Source: MWCR01 sp049325475
GTDB lineage: Bacteria > Patescibacteriota > Patescibacteriia > 2-12-FULL-60-25
Assembly (NCBI GenBank): GCA_049325475.1
Contig: JBMOLN010000007.1
Location: 496,001 to 560,000 of the forward strand
DNA: 64,000 nt
Direction: 5' to 3'
The translations under genes and the position numbers were made by a program. Below the pieces are notes generated by a model, which saw only the letters and a list, made by a program, of their open reading frames with translations, was not told where the DNA came from and searched no databases. Shown one piece after another: positions 41,501-49,973 of this stretch. Positions within the stretch are counted from its first letter, which is position 1; every line of letters starts with the position of its first letter.

Positions 41501-44500
41501 GCGAAAAACCGTGGCCGCCTCTTGACCAAGATGATAATTTTACACCGTTTAAAGATGCGGCCGAAGAAGCTTATCAAAATGTAAAAATCAGCAGTCTGCC
41601 CCAATCTCTGCAAACGATTATCAATACCTTGAAATCTCAAAACGCGCCTTATTTCAACTTCCAAACCATGTATTGCCGCGATCATGAAAACGGCTATCTC
41701 CCGTCATTAAATGCTTATTTGATACCTCAATCGGCCAGCGACAAAGAAATGGGCATCATGCGTCAATATCTCTTTACTTTCGATATCCCCGCTTACCAAT
41801 CCGATGGTATAGGCATCCGGATTTACAAAAACACCTACGGCCTCTCGCCGGCGGAGTGGTATCGTTCGCGAGGATTTTCCGGCAGTTATGAAACACTGCA
41901 AATAGACGGCTACGAAGCGATTCGCGACGGCGGCACTGCTTATATCGCTTTTCCCAATACTGAAGGGCTTAAGCAAAATATCTATAACAATATCATGGTA
42001 ATCTCGCACAATGTTGACGCTTCGCCCATTACACAACAGATCTATCAATATTTACTGGATAATTTAATCTTTAATATCAATTTTGATTTTGATAATACCA
42101 ATGTTTGCGTAAAAGGCGGTCAAACGGGAGTCAGCGGCGGCATGCCTTACATCAATCAAGCCATAGGAATAAACGGGCCCGTTACCTGCACCAGCGATTA
42201 CGAGTGCTTGAAGATCAATAACAGCCCCGATGACAAGCTGCGCTGTGCCAGTTTTAAGTATAAGCTCCGCCATGATATGCAGCGCTTGCTTGATTTTAAA
42301 AATATTACGCAGGCATTGGATGTTTATAAAGCGGCCAACGGGCAGTATCCCGCTTTGTCATCCGGCACTTTCCAATCCGGCCGTACCAATTCCCGCTGGC
42401 CGTCATGGCAAGAAGCGCTTGGTTCCATGCTTGGCATCACATTGCCCGTAGATCCGGTAAACCGTTTTGTCAGCTGCGGACTCTGCAAGCCTGATGACAA
42501 TCCCGGAGCCAATAGCGCGATACCCTGCTCTACCGACGAAGATTGTCCTTCTGATGCTTGGTTCTGCGAGGCGCAAAACGGTTTTGATTCTCGCACCTGC
42601 TGGAATCCGGATGAAAGAAAATTTTTCTGCCCGTACATGGATGAACAAGGTGGTCAGCCCAATCAGACTTACGATCCTTTCTCGGATCAAGAGCCTTATG
42701 CTCCATCGCGATTGTATCGCTATCGCGCTTTTGACGGCGGCGCCAGATTTGAATTGGGAGCCAACTTTGAAGTACCGCCCATGAGTTTCGCCGTTGATCC
42801 CAATACGGGCAAAGCCACAGAAACGATTAACTGGTGGTATCCCCCGGTACAAGTGGAGCTTAGAAAATGTTATACCAACAGCGTCATCTCCAATGGCCGC
42901 TGGTGCACCTCCATTGAAGACTGCAAGCCCTGTTATGACCCGTTTGATCCGGCCTGCACCGAGCCGGCGCCGGCTAACTCATGCAGGCCCGTGGGATTCC
43001 GTTGGTTGTATAAAAATATCTGCAATAATGATATTCAGGGCGACAGCACAATCTGCGGCGACAAAATTATCGGCTTGGTTTGCTCCGCCGGAGCCAATGC
43101 CGGCAATCCTTGCACGGCGGACGGCGATTGTCCCGGAGGTACTTGTTCGGCCAGCGAACTGTGCGAACTGGGCCAGACGCAAATTGAGACATGCGATTAC
43201 TCGGCCCCCGGCGCCAAAGACGGCTTTAAAACAACTGTCTGCGAGGATTGTAAACGCTTCGTTGATGATCCAAATCTGTCGCAATGCTTTCCTAAAAAAC
43301 AATGCGGTAACGGCCGGGTTGACGGTTATTGCAATAACGATCCGACCGGCGCCGCTTGCGGAAGCAACGCGGATTGCTCCGGCGGTCAGCAATGCGTCCT
43401 CCAAGAAGTCTGTGATGACGGCGTCTTAAACGGGACTTACGGATATTGCAATGCGGATTGCAGCGGTTATGATAAATTCTGCGGCAACGATAAAAGTGAT
43501 CCCGGCGAGCAATGCGATGCCGGAACGGAAAACGGGGCTTGGTGTGCCAATCCCGTCGCTTGTTACGGAACAACTCCCTTAAAAGATACCTGCGGCTTGG
43601 GCTGCAAGGGCAATGCTCCTTATTGCGGCGACGGCAAAACCAAATATCCCGAAGAAGAATGCGACGGTTCCATACTCGAAACCGCGGACGCCATCTGTAC
43701 GGCCGGGGCCAATATTTTACAGCCCTGCAAAACCGATGAAGACTGCGGTGATGTAAAATTGAACGCCAAATTACCGCCCGGAGCCGACAAGGCGGTCGCC
43801 TGCGGTCCTAATGGAGTTAAAAACGTAAAGATTGGCGGTATCATCAATCCACTCGCGACACTGAAGGCTAAATTGAATTGGCAATCTTGTGAGGGTATTA
43901 AAGAAAGCCGCTGTGCAACCGCCGCGCAAATCTGCATGACTCCGCAAATGGTGAATGATCTGAAGGGAATTTCATTCTTTAATAAGTACGATTATTCCGC
44001 ATATAAACCCTGCCGTTCCAACGATGGATGCAACACGGCTGCGGGCGAAACCTGCCAGCCTTTGAATCAAGGCATTAATTGCAATGTTTCATTAAATGAT
44101 GCTTCCGGTTACAATCCCCAGTGTTCGACCGCCTCATCGCCCGCCGCTGTTGGTGAAGTCGGAGTCTGCCGCGAATATGACACGGTGCACATCCGCCGTT
44201 GCAATGAACCCGACCCCAACAGCCAGAATCAGTGTAAATACGAATCCAAATGGAGTACTTGCCAAATCGCCCATTCCTGCGGTGATGGTATTGTGGACCC
44301 GGGCGAAGAATGCGATAACGGCAATCAAAATGCCAATCATAAAGCTTGCTTGCCAACCTGTAAAGTCAATGTCTGCGGTGACGGTTATACGGAGTTAAAT
44401 GTGGAAGAATGCGATTTTGGTAAATATAACGGACTCACACAATGCCCTGTCACCGGTGACCCTGTTGAGGATGCGCTATGCAAGAGTGTTATCTGCGATC

Positions 44501-47091
44501 CCAAATACGGCACGACCTGCAACAATTGCAGTCAACAATGCAAATTAAATGCCAAAGCCGGTGGTTATTGCGGCAATTCCATCCCTGAAACCGGCGAGCA
44601 ATGTGATGGTAATGTGAGTATTGATTCAGTTTCTTACTCGCCAAAAACAGATTACATTCTTCCGGAAGATCTTTTAAGCGATGTGGTTGTGCAACAGAGC
44701 CGTGATTACGTCGGTGCCGTCTGTGCCAATCCTCCCTGCCAAATAATGAAAACAGCGGGGGGAGCGCAAACGCAAATCACCTGCGAACAATTGGGCTATG
44801 ACTTTGCCTTGAATGACATATTTAATCAGGCTATCAGGGTGACCGATTGGAGCAAGGCGGGAAGAAATGTCTACGTGCCCAATAAATTCTCCAAAGCTAT
44901 CAATTTTTGGTACGAACCGCCGGAGGGATTGGCCGGCTATCTCCCGTTAATTTATGATCCCGCCAAAAATGGTTTATTAAATAAAATTTATTGGGATTGC
45001 GGTCTAACCAAAGCGGATGACTTATTAAAATTTACTTGGCTGCCGCAAAACGAATGGCCCACCAAGCAGCAATTCTGGCGTTGTGTGGATAATTTGGGAG
45101 CCTTCAGAGGTTTTGAAATGGTCGGGATGCAAAACAACAAACCATCCTGTTCAGCATCTTGTCAGCCGGCCGGTTGCGGACGCTGCTCTGATGAACCGGG
45201 AAAGGGCGAAATATACGGGTATGTAATCGATCGCATTTGGCTGCAGGCTGTTCCGGGGGCCCGTGTTTCATTGCAATATCGCGGACAGACCATCGCGCAA
45301 GACACCACCAAAGAAAACGGTGAATTCAGATTCGAGAATCTGAATGACCGCGAGGAATGCGGGCATTACCGTCTGGTCATCGATAAATACGACAACAATG
45401 TTTGTACGGAATTGGCGGCGGATCGCCCGCAAAACGGTTGTTTGCCGGATATAACCGCCAAATTCGACCGTAAAATCGATGAAGGCGCCAATGGGGGATA
45501 CTGGTCGCATACAACCGAAGAGTTTTCTGTCGCCAGCTTCCCCGCCCAGGAAATGCTCGGTTTGATCTTCATCTATCCGCGCCCCGCCAAGGGAGAGGGA
45601 TATGTTTCTTACGGCCGGCCGACCTTGATTGATGAGGAGGGCTGGCAGCGTATTAAAGACTGCAAAGAAGATCCGTCATTACCCGAATGTCAAGAAAAAT
45701 TGGCTTTCAGCTTCCCCTGGCAACCCAAATGGGCGCCTCACATCATCTGGCCCGCCAATCAAGCCCGACTTAGTCCCGTTATTAAGTCGAAGAAATACCT
45801 TTTGCAAGGAGCGGAGAGTTACATGGATGATTATTATTGGGATCTATGCAATTATGCAAAACGCGGAACCGATGAAGCTCATCCTGAAGACTGGGGAAGA
45901 ACCATGGCTTGCATGACCGATTATAATTGGCTGAATCAGGGTAATTTAAATCTGGGATCTCCTCCCTATACGGCCATGATTTGTCCGGCTCTGAAATGGG
46001 ACCGCAGTGTTTTTGATAACTGCCCCATAGCCGGAGTCGATGTCTGTGTCGGGAATTGCGTGGATGGAAATGCCGGCGCGTGGAAGCTTATCAAATCCTG
46101 GACCGGAATATCTCCCAATATCGCAACTTGTGAAGCATTGTGCAATCCGACAGGACAATGCCCGACTGAGCAGGCGATTCTTAGCGGTTACGGCTCCAAT
46201 CCGCCCGCCGATCCATTGATGGATATCCAAAAATGCCACCTTAACATCAATAATGCGCAAGCTTCCGGCTTGTTCCGTTATGCGGATCCCAATAATTTGA
46301 GCCAGCCATTGCCGGATCTTAATGAACCTATACAGATATATTTTGCCGCACCGGACTACGAGCCCATGCGCCGCGAATCACTTTGGACGGCCACGGTTAA
46401 AGATATTGATTTATCCAAATGGCTGAACAATCAAGCTTATCCGCCCGATTATGTAAATGTTCTTAAGTCCATGCAGTGCGGAGCTCTGACGGGAATGCCC
46501 AAAATTAAATGCGAAGACCAGGTTCAAAAAGGAGTCGATGCCGCGGTTTCTGCCGGCAATATCGCGCCGCTGTCTTGGCGTGAATACTGGGGCAAAACCA
46601 ATACTCCGGTAATAATCGCGACAGACAAGGGAATATATACGATTAAATCAAATGATTCCAAATCGATTCGCGATGATTTTCGCCGGCCGTTTTGGCACAT
46701 GGCCAGCATCGCGCCAAACGGGACGGTTACCGTGGTAAACAAGTGGAAAAATATATATGATTTGAATGTTAATAACGGGCAGCCCAATACTGATGACACT
46801 GTTAAAAACAGCGCTACCGCAATGAGGCCTCCGGGCATGGCCTGCTGGAATGATTTCGGAGCCGCCTGCAGGATGGACGCAATAAGATCGCCGTTTGAAT
46901 ACCGCTGCGATGAAACAACTAACGATTTGGGTATACTCTATTATCCGCTGGACAGCCAGAACACCACATTGCAATTTTGGCAGGCTGTCTGGACGGCTTA
47001 CTTCGCCAGCCCGAATTACAATCCGCTGTCTTATAAAGCAATTTGCCATCAGTCCACGGAAACTCTGAAGCATAATCAAATCAATTGGTAA
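35539..47091 (+). CDS. giant pilin-headed, Cys-rich surface protein (3,850 residues)
   Basis: About 11.5 kb in one frame. Signal peptide 1-29; two-helix pilin module about 40-118; a Gly-only linker 122-148; Big_5-like Ig domain 150-265; further Ig-like domain to 365; four IPT/TIG repeats at about 418-515, 518-600, 606-708 and 711-793 (PSSG, PTSG, PNTAPRG, PTSG starts); another Big_5-like unit about 875-995. Cys-rich repeats of the DUF4215-like form CGNGxxExGExCD occur at about 1334-1615, 2585-2715 and 2912-3030. A pseudopilin-like segment lies at 2244-2312 and a carboxypeptidase-regulatory-like domain at 3221-3288. No other membrane helix is seen, so the protein is anchored at its N-terminus and extends outward. 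The many paired Cys suggest disulfides. Adhesin or host-contact fibre is the likely role, by inference. Confidence 0.88.
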   Translation: MKFRIIIAALAVITSLVMGGDFISAVNAQVIDPGLNAVNENIGLSAADPRVIAARIINIALGFLGAVMLILILYAGFLWMTAGGDGAQVDKAKKYLRNAIIGVAIILLSWAIASFVINALLNATGGAGGGGGGGAGGGGGPGGGFGGGAADVFRIVSKSPAGQVDNADLIVRILFNREVDNNSLSELLLSPGVGGSWEIDSGNPKRVIFTPTDPCPGAPQKGCFAFDTQYSVTVGSDFRSASNEQIRCGGFYPDCTFTFTSGNTVDNQAPDVTIKNLYDGKSVPVDSAVEVIAGAVDDIGISGMEFSEAGQIFHSDGPNQSPTPKTFETTGYWDTVGKVAKQSYAVTVRAADLDSNVGTDNVNVIVLNQHCFNVVQDQDETGIDCGGVDCLSCNGSACTNNADCSSGLCVNGICVEQPIITDVKPSSGAVGTYVSIWGDNFGDTGTVTFLGPPEITAGAPQACITAGAQTWSDHFVLVEVPQGAATGSIRLLNGNSNLADRTDDDRGPQFTFNLTNEQKPGLCAADPTSGQPGDAVDLIGGNLGSAGGQVLFGNTLYNANTWNDALVGFIAPIVNPGAYGVAIVHQNGLESNKVPFKVQTPASAQAAPEITFIDPNTAPRGQYITIAGQRFGTAPGIVKFYDKAADKTYNGDAAFPNECAGGWWKDNNIVIKVPTVDANVVKPASFSVYIVRNDQKESNRVDFTYSDGTPGPGICAINPTSGPAGSLVSLKGERFGNSGANNQVVFATGQTASVQSWQSNQIDVTVPGQAITGAVFASVGGIDSNQVQFAVADCNNTPNICAAGQICCADGTCSDTVCAQKSFTAGYAWQISTGVVPKSPNIVEFCDASGQSQQNPSPTPWLNHKGGDQVCINPPPKIGVLFDMDIDWPPAQAPKQLFSLKKCVGAGFDPCEDLEEVNITTPSMSISGVPYVTFEPTSPLDPDALYYVLVSKNVRSADLTYGTVMDEKTSCPEPDLGYCYQFRTRNDTGDCEVGAVYVNPWKATVEGGEEQEFEALPATKGAECNLMKCDSFDFDWTTDPASKASIDGTQNPANSCHQVVIAGSQEAMTDPVKVRAEEILSAESGLADLYIRFITPKVMDRFSECDTTCSNSYLWAQFNTSLWSDTAPSVANSVIVKDPLKPGNYYRNVKLFRCKNENCYVEEQTEVPVKVTLDPVSFLEQYKNKPYSFVKIEPVQDMAAGAYYQVWLNGGEPDALMSRYGVILPKPEVWQFRVRLTNEACKPDAVIVRPAQKIEEQIGDRELFGASIVNKEDKCHAEGQTLKVLQSFNWSFADPAQQVAKFVFSGIDTGGILPKGCANNCTLEGSQGIFGKIATCGNGIVETTDDNFCQAGKTLAGQPCIILPNESGAGEQCDGGGLCDNQNCLFNPVSTLTCGDGVVQYQSGEMCDPGVRCWDATTTQSVIGMPCNSAQAIDTCTAAGGTCAMREYRGCSTGCRNLGSSSVATSVCGNGGAPGAGEDCDQGALNGIGGCTKNCLHRGSTSQVSSICGNGTKEPGESCEAPGAGQPVPSYCDDKKCINLGLSACAQKTDPNCCGNGKVEAGEDCDFGDNAKGDGCSADCLYEGSSYKYKQPSFCGNGVLETGEACESSQLGDGKIDPIQLAEIEPGLGTPNADDIISTDIKCGYENINGTALYGVQCGKTLESECNAPNGLGDNGCCSPRPELTYTYPAADNQGQGWCRNIQIEARFARRMDVNSVTNNFVLAKEYINVNDCPDGYEPLAVAEPKTPQGFWGWLANAWHGLVAWITGSPAKAVYCIQSVSGTLQPKGTSTTDFVYRLNEVLEPNTKYIVRFKGDPDAGSANDAGVKQGIKTLQGVVAFADTGENLQALGDYSWWFETGSDICRINNINVVDTNPDHPGYYQKPNEEHLFNALAQSIQNGVPQNLSQSNVYSWQWLPWIVSDPVLAAANDDPASQTQSVSQSAIRVSDKNGSAMVFATVLINKDELSTNFSTAGTTVEGATPIVVFLCEKPWPPLDQDDNFTPFKDAAEEAYQNVKISSLPQSLQTIINTLKSQNAPYFNFQTMYCRDHENGYLPSLNAYLIPQSASDKEMGIMRQYLFTFDIPAYQSDGIGIRIYKNTYGLSPAEWYRSRGFSGSYETLQIDGYEAIRDGGTAYIAFPNTEGLKQNIYNNIMVISHNVDASPITQQIYQYLLDNLIFNINFDFDNTNVCVKGGQTGVSGGMPYINQAIGINGPVTCTSDYECLKINNSPDDKLRCASFKYKLRHDMQRLLDFKNITQALDVYKAANGQYPALSSGTFQSGRTNSRWPSWQEALGSMLGITLPVDPVNRFVSCGLCKPDDNPGANSAIPCSTDEDCPSDAWFCEAQNGFDSRTCWNPDERKFFCPYMDEQGGQPNQTYDPFSDQEPYAPSRLYRYRAFDGGARFELGANFEVPPMSFAVDPNTGKATETINWWYPPVQVELRKCYTNSVISNGRWCTSIEDCKPCYDPFDPACTEPAPANSCRPVGFRWLYKNICNNDIQGDSTICGDKIIGLVCSAGANAGNPCTADGDCPGGTCSASELCELGQTQIETCDYSAPGAKDGFKTTVCEDCKRFVDDPNLSQCFPKKQCGNGRVDGYCNNDPTGAACGSNADCSGGQQCVLQEVCDDGVLNGTYGYCNADCSGYDKFCGNDKSDPGEQCDAGTENGAWCANPVACYGTTPLKDTCGLGCKGNAPYCGDGKTKYPEEECDGSILETADAICTAGANILQPCKTDEDCGDVKLNAKLPPGADKAVACGPNGVKNVKIGGIINPLATLKAKLNWQSCEGIKESRCATAAQICMTPQMVNDLKGISFFNKYDYSAYKPCRSNDGCNTAAGETCQPLNQGINCNVSLNDASGYNPQCSTASSPAAVGEVGVCREYDTVHIRRCNEPDPNSQNQCKYESKWSTCQIAHSCGDGIVDPGEECDNGNQNANHKACLPTCKVNVCGDGYTELNVEECDFGKYNGLTQCPVTGDPVEDALCKSVICDPKYGTTCNNCSQQCKLNAKAGGYCGNSIPETGEQCDGNVSIDSVSYSPKTDYILPEDLLSDVVVQQSRDYVGAVCANPPCQIMKTAGGAQTQITCEQLGYDFALNDIFNQAIRVTDWSKAGRNVYVPNKFSKAINFWYEPPEGLAGYLPLIYDPAKNGLLNKIYWDCGLTKADDLLKFTWLPQNEWPTKQQFWRCVDNLGAFRGFEMVGMQNNKPSCSASCQPAGCGRCSDEPGKGEIYGYVIDRIWLQAVPGARVSLQYRGQTIAQDTTKENGEFRFENLNDREECGHYRLVIDKYDNNVCTELAADRPQNGCLPDITAKFDRKIDEGANGGYWSHTTEEFSVASFPAQEMLGLIFIYPRPAKGEGYVSYGRPTLIDEEGWQRIKDCKEDPSLPECQEKLAFSFPWQPKWAPHIIWPANQARLSPVIKSKKYLLQGAESYMDDYYWDLCNYAKRGTDEAHPEDWGRTMACMTDYNWLNQGNLNLGSPPYTAMICPALKWDRSVFDNCPIAGVDVCVGNCVDGNAGAWKLIKSWTGISPNIATCEALCNPTGQCPTEQAILSGYGSNPPADPLMDIQKCHLNINNAQASGLFRYADPNNLSQPLPDLNEPIQIYFAAPDYEPMRRESLWTATVKDIDLSKWLNNQAYPPDYVNVLKSMQCGALTGMPKIKCEDQVQKGVDAAVSAGNIAPLSWREYWGKTNTPVIIATDKGIYTIKSNDSKSIRDDFRRPFWHMASIAPNGTVTVVNKWKNIYDLNVNNGQPNTDDTVKNSATAMRPPGMACWNDFGAACRMDAIRSPFEYRCDETTNDLGILYYPLDSQNTTLQFWQAVWTAYFASPNYNPLSYKAICHQSTETLKHNQINW

Positions 47092-47092
47092 T

Positions 47093-47350
47093 ATGACTAA
47101 TCGCACACTTATCATAATTGCATCTCTTGTTGCTTTGCTGGTTATTGCCGCCGGTGTTTTGTGGTTTATAAGGAGTCGCGGAACGAGTCTTTCTTCATAC
47201 AATCCATTTTCATCGCAACAAACAACAGAAACCGATACGTATGACCCCCCTTCTGACTTCAGTTCGGAATTTGACAGAAATAATCTCCCATCAATACCCA
47301 CCGGCACCAGTTTGGCGCCCCCGTCGCTTCCTCCCAATTTAATCCAATAA
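47093..47350 (+). CDS. small single-pass membrane protein
   Basis: 85 residues: a helix near the N-terminus (TLIIIASLVALLVIAAGVLWFIRS) and an external tail rich in Ser, Thr and Pro without recognisable domain (YNPFSSQQTTETDTY, PTGTSLAPPSLPPN). Begins one base after the stop of the giant gene, so translation is probably coupled. The antisense frame over this region is a shadow. Function unknown; perhaps an accessory of the surface system. Confidence 0.7.
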   Translation: MTNRTLIIIASLVALLVIAAGVLWFIRSRGTSLSSYNPFSSQQTTETDTYDPPSDFSSEFDRNNLPSIPTGTSLAPPSLPPNLIQ

Positions 47351-47378
47351 TTGTCTTAGCAACCTAATTACTTGAATT

Positions 47379-48560
47379 ATGTTTGATACTCCTCCGTCAA
47401 ATCTGCCCGTTGAACCGTCCGCGCCCGCTTCCGCTCCGCCCGGGTCTCCGCCGATTCCAAAACCGCCTTCCGAGTCGCCCATGGCGCAAGGGATCAATGT
47501 TTCCGGCTCCAAAGAGCCCGAGGATATTTTTTCCGATATCGAGGAATCAAAAATGTCCGCATCGCAAAAAGCCGACATTCAGTCCATGCAATCCTTCAGC
47601 CGGCCGTCTTCCAGTCCGTGGAAATTGGTATTGGGCATAGGTATTCCGATTATTGTTGTCGGCCTGGGCGTCGGCGGTTATTTGGTCTATCAATCTCTGA
47701 CCAGCGCCAGTCCTCTGGTTATTCAAGATCAAGTCATGGAAGAGCCCGGTATCGCTGTGCCGTTAACTTCAGAACCGGTCTCTGAAGCGCCCGTTCAAAA
47801 TCCCGTAGCTCCGCCGGACGAACAGCAGCTTGCCGCTTCGCAGGCGGCCTCGGCTTTATTGCAAGCCCAAGCCGAACAAGGGCTCATAGAGGCTTCCATG
47901 GCCACGGATACAATGATGGAGGGTGAAGTCGTGATGGATGACGGATCTATGACGGAAGAAGGCGCTATTGCCGAGGCTCCGGCAAATGTCGCGCCGCAGC
48001 AAGCGGTCGCCCCTCCGACGGGCCCGGATTCGGATGAGGACGGGCTGACCAACTCGGAAGAAGTTTTACTTGGCACGGATCCCAATATCTCGGATTCTGA
48101 TGCTGATGGTTATGCTGATTTAAGCGAATTGCAAAACGGCTATGATCCGGCCGTTCCTCAAAATCCCCTGGATCAATCCACTTTTCTGAAGAAAGTCACA
48201 ATTGGATCAATGGATTTTATGGTTCCGACAGCTTGGGACAGGCAGGCCGGCATTGGCGGCACTGTAAAGATTTTAACCGGCACCCCCGCGTCATTCACGA
48301 TTTCCATGGAGCCGTTCGCGAGCGATGAAACTTTAATTAATTGGCTGGTAGCCAAATATCCGGGAACAGGCCTGTCGGATTATACAATCGGGAACAACAT
48401 TAACGGCCTGGATATGGTATACTCAAAAGACAAGATGGCGGCATGGTTGGTGGGAGCTAATACTGCTTACGCCATACGTTATTCCACCAACGGCTCGGGA
48501 ACTAAAGACTTTGGAATGCTTTTTGATTTGATGCTTATTCGTGCCATCATGTCCAAATAA
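47379..48560 (+). CDS. membrane-anchored protein with TSP3-type calcium repeats (paralogue 1)
   Basis: 393 residues. The Pro-rich cytoplasmic N-terminus (about 85 residues) is followed by one helix (LVLGIGIPIIVVGLGVGGYLVY), then a long low-complexity Ala/Glu/Pro/Met stalk. Two Asp-rich TSP3-like repeats follow (GPDSDEDGLTNSEEVLLGTDP and ISDSDADGYADLSELQNGYDP), then a C-terminal domain of about 120 residues (VTIGSMDFMVPTAWDRQ...MLFDLMLIRAI). The same plan and a similar C-terminal domain are found in the next gene. Probably a surface protein working with the pilin-headed proteins. Confidence 0.8.
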   Translation: MFDTPPSNLPVEPSAPASAPPGSPPIPKPPSESPMAQGINVSGSKEPEDIFSDIEESKMSASQKADIQSMQSFSRPSSSPWKLVLGIGIPIIVVGLGVGGYLVYQSLTSASPLVIQDQVMEEPGIAVPLTSEPVSEAPVQNPVAPPDEQQLAASQAASALLQAQAEQGLIEASMATDTMMEGEVVMDDGSMTEEGAIAEAPANVAPQQAVAPPTGPDSDEDGLTNSEEVLLGTDPNISDSDADGYADLSELQNGYDPAVPQNPLDQSTFLKKVTIGSMDFMVPTAWDRQAGIGGTVKILTGTPASFTISMEPFASDETLINWLVAKYPGTGLSDYTIGNNINGLDMVYSKDKMAAWLVGANTAYAIRYSTNGSGTKDFGMLFDLMLIRAIMSK

Positions 48561-48569
48561 ACCAAACAT

Positions 48570-49973
48570 ATGCCAGAGAATGCAATTAACAATTCGCTTT
48601 CGCCTTCAAACAGAGTGCAGGAAAATACGGGAGCGGGCTTAACGGCCAAAGGCGCTCCGGAGATTCATGTCATTCCTGAGCAATTTTATGGTGCGGCATT
48701 AAAAACCAAACTTAAAGAAGAGGCCCGGGGAGGAGAAAATATTCCTCCCGCTCCCAAAAAAAGTATCCTGCCGACTTTATTGATTGCTGTCTTATTGCTT
48801 TCCCTGGTTGGCGGGGGAGGATATTTTGTTTATCTTTACCGTGATAGTATTTTTGGCGCTCCGCCGCCCGCAGTTGAGCCCGTACCCCGGCCCGAACCTG
48901 AACCCGAACCCGAACCCGAACCGATTCCTCCGCCGAGCGCGCCTCAAAGCTTGATTGCCACTTCAACCAGTCCGCGCTCCGCCAGCTTGTCTTGGATCGA
49001 TTCTTCAGACAATGAATCCGCTTTTCGTGTCGAGCGCCGTGTGGCCGGCCAGACCATATACCAGAGGGTTACCGATCTGCCTCCCAACAGCACCAATTTC
49101 CAGGATAGTTCTGTCACTGCCAGCAGTACTTACTATTATCGCATAGTTGCCCGTAATGAATCCGGTGAATCGGAATTTAGCAACGAGGCCATGGTAACAA
49201 CGGAAGCTCTTCCGCCGCCGGCACCCGTGCAAGAACCTCTGCCCCCGGCCGGTTTGGATACGGATTCGGATGGCATCAGCGATCTTGAAGAAGCTTTGTT
49301 TGGCGCAGATCCTCGCAATCCGGACACGGACGGCGATGGCTTTTTGGACGGCAATGAAGTCTTCAATCTCTACAACCCCAACGGCAGAGCGCCTGCCAAA
49401 TTAAGCGAAAGCGGAAAAATAAAGGAAATCAAGTCGGATATTGGTTATGGGGTCAACATACCCGCCGATTGGCAATATACCGCAACATCCGATGACGGTT
49501 ATCGTGCCGTTATAACTTCGGGAGAAGGTGAAACGTTTGAAATCACCATCGGCAATAATCCTGATAACCAGGGAGTATTGGAATGGTACTTGGCTCAAAA
49601 TCCTGAAGCTGATCCCAATTTAATTATGCAATACAGGTCAAAAGCCGGTTATGAAGGAATCTTGGGGACAGACCAACTGACGACTTATTTGCCTTGGGAA
49701 AATAAAATTTTCATCTTCACTTATAAGATGAACAATAAGCCTTTTATAAATTATCGCACCGTTTTCTCCATGATGCTGAACTCTTTGTCGCTTGCCGGTT
49801 TGGCGCAAAACATCGTCCCGGCCGGCACCGGGCAGTTGCCGTTTGAACCGGCTGCAACCATGGACGGAGAAGCTACCCAGCCGGTATCGGTAACCAACGG
49901 TTCAGCCGCGGCCACTGCTCCGGAGGTATTTCCGGAAGAAGCCGAAAATCAATCAACAACAACCAACCCATGA
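48570..49973 (+). CDS. membrane-anchored protein with Fn3 and TSP3-type repeats (paralogue 2)
   Basis: 467 residues. Cytoplasmic N-terminus, one helix (LPTLLIAVLLLSLVGGGGYFVYLY), a Pro-Glu stalk of PEPEPEPEP type, a fibronectin type III domain (PQSLIATSTSPRSASLSWIDSSD to NEASMVTTE-like end), TSP3-like Asp-rich repeats (LDTDSDGISDLEEALFGADP, DTDGDGFLDGNEVF), and a C-terminal domain like that of the preceding gene (DIGYGVNIPADWQYTA to FSMMLNSLSLAG). The last residues are Thr/Glu-rich. Its stop overlaps the ybeY start by four bases, tying the surface operon to the ybeY-dgkA-ftsA run. Confidence 0.82.
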   Translation: MPENAINNSLSPSNRVQENTGAGLTAKGAPEIHVIPEQFYGAALKTKLKEEARGGENIPPAPKKSILPTLLIAVLLLSLVGGGGYFVYLYRDSIFGAPPPAVEPVPRPEPEPEPEPEPIPPPSAPQSLIATSTSPRSASLSWIDSSDNESAFRVERRVAGQTIYQRVTDLPPNSTNFQDSSVTASSTYYYRIVARNESGESEFSNEAMVTTEALPPPAPVQEPLPPAGLDTDSDGISDLEEALFGADPRNPDTDGDGFLDGNEVFNLYNPNGRAPAKLSESGKIKEIKSDIGYGVNIPADWQYTATSDDGYRAVITSGEGETFEITIGNNPDNQGVLEWYLAQNPEADPNLIMQYRSKAGYEGILGTDQLTTYLPWENKIFIFTYKMNNKPFINYRTVFSMMLNSLSLAGLAQNIVPAGTGQLPFEPAATMDGEATQPVSVTNGSAAATAPEVFPEEAENQSTTTNP

